Positions 45,477-53,178 of a stretch of 55,638 nucleotides of DNA are shown here, in pieces. The DNA is from an uncultured Roseburia sp. (GTDB lineage Bacteria > Bacillota > Clostridia > Lachnospirales > Lachnospiraceae), in NCBI GenBank assembly GCA_947088345.1, contig CAMUGE010000016.1, forward strand, positions 1 to 55,638, written 5' to 3'. The first letter of the stretch is position 1. Every line of letters begins with the position of its first letter. A model generated the notes under the pieces. That model was not told the DNA's origin. It saw only the letters and a program-made list of their open reading frames with translations, and made no database searches. The position numbers and the translations under genes were made by a program.

Positions 45477-45961
45477 TTCCAAGATATCACATCCTTTAAT
45501 ATATTTTTTCCATAGGCGCCAAGCTTTGTATCCTGCTCTGCGGTCCCTCCGCTGACACCGATTGCCCCTATCATTACACCGTTTACCGTCAGGGGCTCGC
45601 CGCCCCCGAAGATCACGATTTTTCCCTCGTTTGTATTCTGGATACCGTAAAGGGAACCGCCCGGCGCAGCAAGCTTTGCAAGTTCGGCTGTTGACATCTG
45701 AAAGGCAACGGACGTATAGGTTTTGTTCAGCGCTACGTCATAGCTTCCGATGTAAGAACCGTCCATACAATGTACCGCAATCGGACGGCCCGCTGCATTT
45801 GAAACTGCAACTACGGCATTGACACCCATCTTCGCTGCCTCTTCCTCCACTTTTTCAATCAAAAGAGTCGCCAGCTTTAAGTTCATTGTGGAAAGTCCTT
45901 TTACCTGACGCACGACCTCGCGCACCGTATTTTCCATTTCCGTATGATTCATCGGGTTCAA
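45473..45961 (-). CDS. DUF336/GlcG-HbpS (PduO C-terminal type) BMC protein
   Basis: 162 residues. After an amphipathic N-terminal helix (EMENTVREVVRQVKGLS), which may be an encapsulation peptide, comes the GlcG/HbpS fold: NAVVAVSNAAGRPIAVHCMD, LNKTYTSVAFQMSTAEL, GGGEPLTVNGVMIGAIGVSGG. The family binds haem or small ligands; the role in BMCs is unknown. Expression is coupled to the aldehyde dehydrogenase. Confidence 0.85.
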   Translation of the reverse strand: MNPMNHTEMENTVREVVRQVKGLSTMNLKLATLLIEKVEEEAAKMGVNAVVAVSNAAGRPIAVHCMDGSYIGSYDVALNKTYTSVAFQMSTAELAKLAAPGGSLYGIQNTNEGKIVIFGGGEPLTVNGVMIGAIGVSGGTAEQDTKLGAYGKNILKDVISWK

Positions 45962-45980
45962 TACCTCCTCTCCGAAATTA

Positions 45981-46829
45981 TCAGCGCATTTCGGAAATTA
46001 CTTTCTTTACGATTTCTGCGATTGCATTTTCGTCAACGCTTCCGCCGCCGTTGTCGCAGTCGCAGCCGAAATTATACTGATAGCCCGGCATATTGGAGTA
46101 ATCTGCGCTACCACAACCGCCGCCGCAGTTGTGACAGTTTTCTTTGCCCTTATTTAAGCAGATATTTGCAGGATGTTTTCCCGGCATACCGAATTTACGG
46201 CGAATCTCATATAATTTTTTAATATTTGCAGTGTCAAATTCCTTTGGTCCGCCGAGCATTTTTGATTTGTAAAGAAGTTCTGCATAGAACTCAACGCTTT
46301 CCATCTTGTGGTATGCTGCCAGAAGATCTGTGCTCCATGTCAGTGCGCCGTGGCTCTCGAGAAGAACTGCGTCAAAATACGGCAGATATTTCTCAAGATT
46401 GTCCGGAATTTCCATTGTGGACGGTGTGCCGTACTCTGCAATCGGAACACATCCAAGCGCGATCACTGCTTCCGGCATAATCGGCTGTGTCAGCGGAATA
46501 CCTGCAATTGCGAAAGATGTTGCAAAGGTCGGATGTGCATGTACAACTGATCCGACGTCCGGACGTTTCTGATAAACGCGCATATGCATTTTAATCTCAG
46601 AAGACGGTTTGAATCCTTTGTTTGCCTGGATTACGTTTCCGTTCTCGTCCACTTTACAGATAAATTCCGGTGTCATAAACCCTTTGGACACGCCTGTCGG
46701 TGTGCATAAAAACTCATGGTCGTTTAATTTTACAGAAATATTTCCGTCATTTGCCGCAACCATGTTACGGTTGTAAATCCTTTTGCCGACCTCACAGATT
46801 TGTTTCTTAATTTCCATTTCATTAATCAT
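45981..46829 (-). CDS. fucA: Class II aldolase (L-fuculose/L-rhamnulose-phosphate type) with C-terminal encapsulation peptide
   Basis: 282 residues. Residues 1-215 are a FucA-type zinc aldolase: NMVAANDGNISVKLN, GVSKGFM, PSSEIKMH with the catalytic Glu near 77, and zinc ligands HAHPTF near 98 and ESHGALTW near 160. The remaining ~65 residues are an extra Cys-rich linker (CHNCGGGCG, CDCDNGGG) and a terminal amphipathic helix DENAIAEIVKKVISEMR. The tail should send the aldolase into the BMC so lactaldehyde is formed inside. Substrate could be fuculose- or rhamnulose-1-phosphate. Confidence 0.9.
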   Translation of the reverse strand: MINEMEIKKQICEVGKRIYNRNMVAANDGNISVKLNDHEFLCTPTGVSKGFMTPEFICKVDENGNVIQANKGFKPSSEIKMHMRVYQKRPDVGSVVHAHPTFATSFAIAGIPLTQPIMPEAVIALGCVPIAEYGTPSTMEIPDNLEKYLPYFDAVLLESHGALTWSTDLLAAYHKMESVEFYAELLYKSKMLGGPKEFDTANIKKLYEIRRKFGMPGKHPANICLNKGKENCHNCGGGCGSADYSNMPGYQYNFGCDCDNGGGSVDENAIAEIVKKVISEMR

Positions 46830-46901
46830 TGCTTGTGTTCCTCCTTAAAATAGTAATCTTTCTATATGGTTGCATTTTGTTTCCCATAAATAAGGAAACA
46901 T

Positions 46902-47357
46902 TTATAACTCACTAATTTTAGTTTTTTGAGTGTCTTCTCTCAGATACTCCAAAATTTCGGGAACGCCGACACCCTCTAAGGAATTGACATGGAATATCGT
47001 TTTACAGCCTGCAATCTCAAGCCATCTGTCTGCCATTGGGATATTGGCGTTCGGCAGGTCTATTTTGGTCACAATTCCAATGCATTCCCGATTTGCCTGG
47101 CATGTCACATTCGGCGGAAAAATCGAGTAAGGTTCCGTCGCCGAGACCAGAATACCGACAACATCGGCTTCATAGGTATAGAGCGCAAGGGCTTTTCCAA
47201 GCCTGTGGCTCTGCGCATACTCCCCCGGCGTATCAATGACACTCTCAAAATGATTGACATACTGCGTCTTGTAATAATGAATTTCTTCACCGCGCAGCGC
47301 CTGTGTCAGTGTTGTCTTTCCGGCCTCGCTGCGCCCCATTAAAATTAATTTTCTCAT
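46902..47357 (-). CDS. EutP/PduV-family GTPase-like protein
   Basis: 151 residues: P-loop GRSEAGKTTL at residues 8-17, DTPGEY near 43, TKID near 97. Family members attach to microcompartments and are proposed to affect their movement. The start shares ATGA with the end of the PduU-like gene. Confidence 0.9.
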   Translation of the reverse strand: MRKLILMGRSEAGKTTLTQALRGEEIHYYKTQYVNHFESVIDTPGEYAQSHRLGKALALYTYEADVVGILVSATEPYSIFPPNVTCQANRECIGIVTKIDLPNANIPMADRWLEIAGCKTIFHVNSLEGVGVPEILEYLREDTQKTKISEL

Positions 47358-47725
47358 GTCTTTGTAATCGGGCAGACAGTGTAACCTAACTTTTCTTCCA
47401 CATAATCCTGCATGGCTTCAATCGCGGCCTGTACTTCGCTGACCGTTCCTGTGATAATCAAAGAACCGCTAAAGCGGTCTACAAACCCAAGATTAATCCC
47501 GCTTGCTTTCATCGCAATATCGGCCATGATAATTGCCGTCTCCGACGGCGTTACCGTTGTGACGCCGATTGCAGCTCTCTCGTAGTCGATTTTAGGATCA
47601 AGGCCCAGTTTTTCATACAAAACCTTGTCCGGACTCGCAATAATATGCGCCAGCGTCACCTGACGCCCCGGCACCGACTCCTGTATAATTCTCATTCCGT
47701 TTTCCAGTGTATTTGAATCCAGCAT
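47354..47725 (-). CDS. pduU: PduU/EutS-like circularly permuted BMC shell protein
   Basis: 123 residues. N-terminal beta-barrel segment RIIQESVPGRQVTLAHIIAS, central PSETAIIMADIAMKASGINLGF and C-terminal SITRT-like PITKT, as in PduU. In PduU the barrel plugs the pore; EutP/PduV is its known partner and lies next to it here. Confidence 0.92.
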   Translation of the reverse strand: MLDSNTLENGMRIIQESVPGRQVTLAHIIASPDKVLYEKLGLDPKIDYERAAIGVTTVTPSETAIIMADIAMKASGINLGFVDRFSGSLIITGTVSEVQAAIEAMQDYVEEKLGYTVCPITKT

Positions 47726-47765
47726 ACAATACCTCTCAAAGATTGCCGTCCTTTCGGCTTTCCTA

Positions 47766-47945
47766 CGCTAACCTCCATGTCGCGGCTCTGCCGCGACTCA
47801 AATCTGCGCGGAGAATCCCCTGTTTTTGGGGATCTCTGGCGTGAAACTTCGTACTTGTTGCCGCGCGAACCTGTTTCGCGTTTTGCCCATTGACATGAGC
47901 CTTACAAGTACTTTTCACGCTAACTCCCATTCGCCCGCAATGGCG
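47766..47945 (-). repeat. Structured multi-hairpin repeat, copy C, inside the BMC operon
   Basis: Reverse orientation relative to copies A and B. Closing stem arms at 47904-47920 and 47839-47858 (GCGTGAAA and AGTACTTGT families, one mismatch), CGCGAA-ACAGG-TTCGCG hairpin, AAAAACA-capped stem at 47811-47836, CAGATTTGAG, TCGCGGC/GCCGCGA stem (47780-47796), CATGGAGGTTAGCG. It fills most of the 261-base gap between the activase and pduU genes, with a further GCCCGC-CATT-GCGGGC hairpin at its edge. Confidence 0.75.
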
Positions 47946-47986
47946 GGCATTCCAATCAGGATTGTGAAATTTCTAATTTCACGCTG

Positions 47987-48781
47987 CTAACCGCCAATCT
48001 GACACTTAAGTCTCGACACACTCTCCACTGTTTTCTTTAGCATTGCCATATGTTCGTTTTCCGGCGGGAGGATGTCCCCCATCAGATATTCTCTCGAAAG
48101 TCCCTCATATTTATCCTGCCCAAGCCTGTGATAGGGCAAAAGATGTATCTTACTGACTCCGGGCAGCCGGTCGGAAAACCTTGCGATCGACGCAATCTCC
48201 TCCGGCGTATCGTTAAACGTCGGGATAACCGGGACGCGTATGACAAGGTTTGTCATTCCCGATTCCGCTATTTTTCTCGCGTTCAAAAGCATCAGGTCGT
48301 TTGCCCGTCCCGTAAATTCTTTGTGTTTTGCTATATTCGTATGTTTTATGTCCATCAAATATGTGTCAAGATACGGCAGAATCCGCTCAATCACTTCATA
48401 AGGCGCGCATCCCATACTTTCCATCGCAGTGTTGATCCCGATTGATTTTGCCGCCATAAGCAGGGCCTGCGCAAAATCCGGCTGGCACAGGCTCTCCCCG
48501 CCGGAGAGTGTCAGCCCGCCGCCGCTTCTGCGGTAATAGCCGCGGTCTTTTTCCACGACCTCCATCACTTCTTCCACAGTGACGTCCTGTCCGATCACTT
48601 TCGTTTTCCCGGCCACTCTCATAGTCTGTATCCCGAACTCCTGCGACTCCGGATTGCAGCACCAGCGGCATCTTAAGACACACCCTTTCAAAAACACAAT
48701 CGTGCGGATTCCTCTGCCGTCATGAATGGAATATCTCTGAATATCAAAAATACGCCCTCTTGTCTGCAATATATTCTCCAT
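47987..48781 (-). CDS. Glycyl-radical enzyme activase (radical SAM)
   Basis: 264 residues. Radical SAM cluster CVLRCRWC near residue 34 and the GGE motif TLSGGES near 93. It lacks the extra ferredoxin-like domain with two [4Fe-4S] clusters found in longer activases, so it belongs to the short, PflA-like form. It installs the glycyl radical on the dehydratase encoded directly upstream (nine-base gap). Start supported by GGAGGCGGG. Confidence 0.92.
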   Translation of the reverse strand: MENILQTRGRIFDIQRYSIHDGRGIRTIVFLKGCVLRCRWCCNPESQEFGIQTMRVAGKTKVIGQDVTVEEVMEVVEKDRGYYRRSGGGLTLSGGESLCQPDFAQALLMAAKSIGINTAMESMGCAPYEVIERILPYLDTYLMDIKHTNIAKHKEFTGRANDLMLLNARKIAESGMTNLVIRVPVIPTFNDTPEEIASIARFSDRLPGVSKIHLLPYHRLGQDKYEGLSREYLMGDILPPENEHMAMLKKTVESVSRLKCQIGG

Positions 48782-48790
48782 CCCGCCTCC

Positions 48791-51316
48791 TTAGAAGCCC
48801 TGTTCGGTACGCCGGATGATATCGTCCTGAAGGCTCTTTGAGAGCGTTGTAAACAATGCGCTGTATCCCGCCACACGCACAACAAGATGTTTATAATTTT
48901 CGGGATGTTTCTGCGCGTCAAGCAGCGTCTCTCTGGATACTACGTTAAACTGCATATGGCTTCCCTTTTTATCAAAGTATGTGCGGATTAAGCTGACAAA
49001 ATTGTCAAGCCCTTCCTCGCCGCTTAATGCCGACGGATGAAATTTCTGATTAAACAGCGTGCCGTTCGATGCGATTCCATGATCTAACGTCGAGACAGAG
49101 TTTGCAGCCGCTGTCGGACCATGCACATCTTTTCCTGCGGACGGAGAAACGCCGTCTGCCACCGGAACGCCTGCAAGTCTTCCGTCCGGAGTCGCGCCTG
49201 TCTGTGCGCCAAGCGGTACGTTGGCGGAAACCGGGTAAAGTCCTGCCTGGAATCGCCCGCCTCTTGGGTTATAATATTTTAGCAGCGGTTTTGTATAAGT
49301 ATAAGCGGCGTCTCTTGCAAACTTGTCTACAATCTCGTCGTCATTGCCAAATTTGGGCACGTTTTCAATCAATTCAAGAAGCTCTTTAAATTTCCTCTGA
49401 TCCTCGGCTGTTACCGACTGCCTTAAGATCTCCTGCGTCGCCGAGGCAACCGTTGCCGAATCCGCCTTTACGCCGTTCATTGCAAATTCTCTTGCCACTT
49501 TTCCTGAAATCTGCGCAACGACAAGTTCATTGACTTCTTTTCCGTAGTTAAACGTAAGCGCTTTTTTGTAATCCGCCATTGAAACTTTTTTCTCGTCATA
49601 GACAAGCGTTTTTATTGCATAAAGAGAATCAGCAACATTTGCGATGCCAAATCCCTGCGGTCCTGTAAAGTTATAAACGGCTCCGCCCTGCTCGCATGTC
49701 TTTCCACGTTTGATGCAGTCATCCACCATACATGCCAGGAACGGAAGCGGCGCCCGCTCGGCATGCGCCTGATCGATTGCGTTGTCCGCATTGACAAGCA
49801 GAGAAATAAAATATTCCATCTGTGTCTTATAGGCTTCATAAAATTCTTCAAACGTCTGCATGTCCTCAACTTCGCCGGTAGCCGGCCCGATCTGCTCTCC
49901 GCAGTCAATTCCGTTTTGGAAGACAAGCTCTAACGGCCTGCACATATTGTAGAATGCCGCGTCATGCCATCCGTTTGTCTTTCCCGCTTTCTGCGGTTCC
50001 ACGCAGCCGATGATATTGTATGTTCTCGCATCCTCAAGCGTCAGTCCCATACTCATTAAAGACGGAATGATCACTTCATCATTGTAATAAGCCGGCAGCC
50101 CGATTCCTGTCCTCGTCAGTTCTGCCGCACGCACCAGAAGATCATGCGGGGAACCGTTCCAGACGCGGATGGAAAGCGACGGCTGCGGTAAAAATACATG
50201 AAACGAAGCTTCGATACACATAAACGACAGATCGTTTGTCACATCGCGCCCGTTCTCATCCTGGCCGCCCACAATCAGATTCTGAAACAGGCTGTAGCCC
50301 GCAAATCCTTTTGCGCTCTCAGCGTCACGGCACTTGTTCAAATCGTTTAATTTTACCCAGATACAGTCTATGTACTCCTGCGCCTGCTCTCTGGTCAGCC
50401 TGCCCTCCTCCAGATCTTTTCTGTAATAAGGATACATATACTGATCAAAACGTCCCGGCGAAATCGAATGTCCGGATGACTCAAGCTGAAGCAGCTGCTG
50501 CACAAACCAAAAACTCTGACACGCCTCATGAAATGTCTGCGCTCCTTTTGCCGGTACCCTGCTGCAGTTCGATGCAATCTGCAAAAGCTCTGCCCGGCGA
50601 ATCGGATCGCTGCAGCCGGCAGCTTCTTTTTCGGCAAGCCGCGCATATCGGTCTGCATAGCCGATTACGGCGCGGCAGCTGATTAACACTGCTTCATAAA
50701 ATCGGCTTCTTGTCGCATAATCCGCGTCTCCGACCTGACAGCCGGCAAGCGCTTCCTCCACTTCTTTCATAATGCCTTCGAATCCGACGGCAATGACTTT
50801 CTCATACTGCACCGTAAAATGTCCGACGCCGTTATAAAAATAATTACCCGGCGTAAACATATTGTGCTCCATTGCCTTAATTGTTTCCGGCGCCATGTAT
50901 GCCGTAGCAAGCTCGCTTGTCGTCTTGCCGCTCCAATACGCATCCGCCTCTAACAGCTCCCTTTTCGTCTGATCGGCAATATAAAAAGGATCGGCTTCCC
51001 GCGTCTCAACCGTGTCGAACTCTTTTTCCATCCAGTCATAAGAAAATTCCGGATATGTCTGGCAGCCTCTTGGGGCGATTGTGGAACTGCCCACAATAAG
51101 CTCCCCCTCACGTATAATGATCGGGATCTGCTCCAAAATATGGGCGAATGCTTTCGCCTTGCGAATGATCATCGGTTCATTCTCTGTCTGTTTAAATGAT
51201 TCGGTCAACAGGATAGCCCTTGCGGATTCAATCTCCGGCAGTTTCGCATAGAGATGCTCGACCAGCTTTGTTATCCGCTCTGTCTTGGGAATCCTTTCAC
51301 TGTTATACTTCTTCAT
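48791..51316 (-). CDS. Glycyl-radical propanediol dehydratase
   Basis: About 841 residues of the pyruvate-formate-lyase family. Catalytic Cys in NIIGCVEPQ near 425, with the Glu of the dehydratase subgroup in the same motif, and the glycyl radical loop VVRVAGYSALF near the C-terminus. Dehydrates 1,2-propanediol (or glycerol) without cobalamin. The start is the ATG at 51316 after TTTGGAGG; the in-frame 16-residue extension upstream has no ribosome binding site. With this start there is no N-terminal encapsulation peptide. First gene of the BMC operon. Confidence 0.93.
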   Translation of the reverse strand: MKKYNSERIPKTERITKLVEHLYAKLPEIESARAILLTESFKQTENEPMIIRKAKAFAHILEQIPIIIREGELIVGSSTIAPRGCQTYPEFSYDWMEKEFDTVETREADPFYIADQTKRELLEADAYWSGKTTSELATAYMAPETIKAMEHNMFTPGNYFYNGVGHFTVQYEKVIAVGFEGIMKEVEEALAGCQVGDADYATRSRFYEAVLISCRAVIGYADRYARLAEKEAAGCSDPIRRAELLQIASNCSRVPAKGAQTFHEACQSFWFVQQLLQLESSGHSISPGRFDQYMYPYYRKDLEEGRLTREQAQEYIDCIWVKLNDLNKCRDAESAKGFAGYSLFQNLIVGGQDENGRDVTNDLSFMCIEASFHVFLPQPSLSIRVWNGSPHDLLVRAAELTRTGIGLPAYYNDEVIIPSLMSMGLTLEDARTYNIIGCVEPQKAGKTNGWHDAAFYNMCRPLELVFQNGIDCGEQIGPATGEVEDMQTFEEFYEAYKTQMEYFISLLVNADNAIDQAHAERAPLPFLACMVDDCIKRGKTCEQGGAVYNFTGPQGFGIANVADSLYAIKTLVYDEKKVSMADYKKALTFNYGKEVNELVVAQISGKVAREFAMNGVKADSATVASATQEILRQSVTAEDQRKFKELLELIENVPKFGNDDEIVDKFARDAAYTYTKPLLKYYNPRGGRFQAGLYPVSANVPLGAQTGATPDGRLAGVPVADGVSPSAGKDVHGPTAAANSVSTLDHGIASNGTLFNQKFHPSALSGEEGLDNFVSLIRTYFDKKGSHMQFNVVSRETLLDAQKHPENYKHLVVRVAGYSALFTTLSKSLQDDIIRRTEQGF

Positions 51317-51585
51317 ATGCGCCTCCAAATATTGTGTGTCCATTTGTGTCTTACCGAAAAGCAATTCTAAAACTCAACACAATTCCACACCTATATTAGA
51401 TATTATATGTTTGTTTGTGTGGTTTGTCAACCAAAAAATATGTGGTTTTGTGTGGTTTTTATGTTTTTTTGCTTTTTTGTGCAAATTGACCATGCCATCG
51501 GTATAATTTATGCGTTTTTATGGGATTTATGAACCGATTTTAAAATATTTTTGTACAAACTGCACAATTTATTCTTTCCCAATCA
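51317..51585 (-). promoter_or_regulatory. Promoter region of the BMC operon with repeated operator-like motif
   Basis: TTGACA (51425-51430), 17-base spacer, TATAAT (51402-51407) on the minus strand, a perfect consensus. On the plus strand TTTGTGTGGTTT-like motifs recur around 51414-51425 and 51443-51458, overlapping the spacer and upstream side, a pattern that suits a DeoR-type repressor. No gene in this stretch. Confidence 0.7.
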
Positions 51586-51622
51586 AAAAAGACGGCAGGA
51601 ACAGAGAACCCGCCGCCTTTCT
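51586..51622 (-). terminator. Terminator after the isomerase gene
   Basis: Minus-strand RNA forms GGCGGCGGG/CCTGCCGTC (nine pairs with two G-U) and ends in six T residues. It separates the kinase-isomerase unit from the BMC operon. Confidence 0.75.
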
Positions 51623-51702
51623 TTTTATGTGATTTGTTGTGTATTTCGCGATAAAATTTGGTTTTTTGTGCATTTATTACAAATTCGGGCACAAAGTTCC
51701 AA

Positions 51703-53121
51703 CTATCTTGTCACGATATCAACAGGCACATTGAAAATCTTTGCCACTTTTAAAATCGTATCAATATGTCTGCCTGTCGCAGCTGCAAAATGATGCGTCG
51801 GACCGCATTCGCTCCAACGGTTTACAAATTCTCTTGCACCGCAGGTAAAACGCGTCCGCATATTGGTATCGCCAAAGGAAAGTATCTTACCCTCCTCATT
51901 CACGCCCTCTGCCGCGATAAACTTAAAGTGTCCGTCGCCGTCCTGTGTAATCGCAAGATAGGTCACAGGACCTGTATACGGATAGAACTGTGTCAGATAA
52001 CCGCCGCCTGTTTTTCCATGGAATACCTTTACAATCTTCATCGTCGGTTTTTTATCCGATATATCGGCGTCGCCGGAACCGCTGTGCCCAATGATTGCAA
52101 TATCGTCGTTAAAGTCAATGGAATACATCTCGGCAAGCTGGCCCGTCCCGGAAATAGTCTTTAAAATACTCATTGCCATGGCAACTTTCATGTCTCCCTC
52201 AACCGCACAAGCTGTTCCCTGTTTAATCAACATGGAGAACGCCGGAATCAACATACTGTCCAGAACGCCTGCCTTGCCCTGGGCAAATCCATCGTAGTGG
52301 GATGCGATCAGACCAAGCTGCTCGTCTTTCACCCACTGCTCAAAAGCGACAACATATTTTGCCATCTCCCATACTTCTTCAATACTTCCGCCGCCTTCGA
52401 TATCAAAAGTATCAAGAATATCCTGTGCCTTAGCGCGAATTGCTTCTTCATCATGAATATCATCTGCAATCGCCCACATTTTTTCCCAATCAAACTGTTT
52501 GGTATATAAATGCATTCTCCGGTACAGATTGGATTCGTCTATGTAGAGATCCATCATACCAGGATATGGTCTGCCGATCTGCGCAATATTGGTATCCCTG
52601 AACCTTCTTCTCACCTGCGCTGCGCGGCACCAATCTTCGATTTCAGCCTGAACACCGGGGTCTCCTCCCTCGACAACGCCTGTGATTACAGCATGTCTCT
52701 TTCCGTAACGCTCCAGATCAGCTACCATCTCGCCGACAGCGCCGCAGGCGTAGCCCTCGCCAAGCCAGGATGCAATATCCGTGTGATCATAATCGAGCGC
52801 TTTCAGTTTCTGGACATTAACCAGAACAACCGGAACATCAAGATCTCTCACTGCCGGAAGCATATTGTATGATGTCGCATAGGTTAACAACTGTAAAAAT
52901 ACAAGATCCACATCAGCCGCGCGGAATAAATCCCCCGCCGCCTGCGACTGTTCTTTTGTGGTTACCATTCCGCCGTCGATAATCTCCACCGTATCCGGAA
53001 GCGTCTTTTTAAACGCTTCATACTGTGCCTCAAACTCCGGTACCAGCGACGGAAACTGCGGCAGATACGCGCCTAACGCAATGGAAAACACACCCAACTT
53101 TGCTTTCGTGTTTACTAACAT
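51703..53121 (-). CDS. L-fucose/L-arabinose isomerase-family protein
   Basis: 472 residues of the COG2407-type ketol-isomerase family: N-terminal flavodoxin-like part (GVFSIALGAYLPQFPSL), central ACAVEGDMKVAMAMSIL with a metal-binding Glu near residue 310, EMYSIDFNDD near 335, HSGSGDADI near 350 and the C-terminal GPTHHFAAATG near 445. Considerably shorter than E. coli FucI (591). It most likely converts L-fucose or another 6-deoxyhexose to the ketose used by the adjacent kinase. Confidence 0.8.
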   Translation of the reverse strand: MLVNTKAKLGVFSIALGAYLPQFPSLVPEFEAQYEAFKKTLPDTVEIIDGGMVTTKEQSQAAGDLFRAADVDLVFLQLLTYATSYNMLPAVRDLDVPVVLVNVQKLKALDYDHTDIASWLGEGYACGAVGEMVADLERYGKRHAVITGVVEGGDPGVQAEIEDWCRAAQVRRRFRDTNIAQIGRPYPGMMDLYIDESNLYRRMHLYTKQFDWEKMWAIADDIHDEEAIRAKAQDILDTFDIEGGGSIEEVWEMAKYVVAFEQWVKDEQLGLIASHYDGFAQGKAGVLDSMLIPAFSMLIKQGTACAVEGDMKVAMAMSILKTISGTGQLAEMYSIDFNDDIAIIGHSGSGDADISDKKPTMKIVKVFHGKTGGGYLTQFYPYTGPVTYLAITQDGDGHFKFIAAEGVNEEGKILSFGDTNMRTRFTCGAREFVNRWSECGPTHHFAAATGRHIDTILKVAKIFNVPVDIVTR

Positions 53122-53178
53122 AATATACCCTCCTTATTTTTGATCCGCAAAGTACCCGCGGATTTCATAATCATATTC

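Noticed and set aside
51703-53121. Naming the isomerase araA or fucI
   Set aside because: The family contains L-fucose and L-arabinose isomerase-like members; deoxyhexose use is inferred only from the kinase, aldolase and BMC context.
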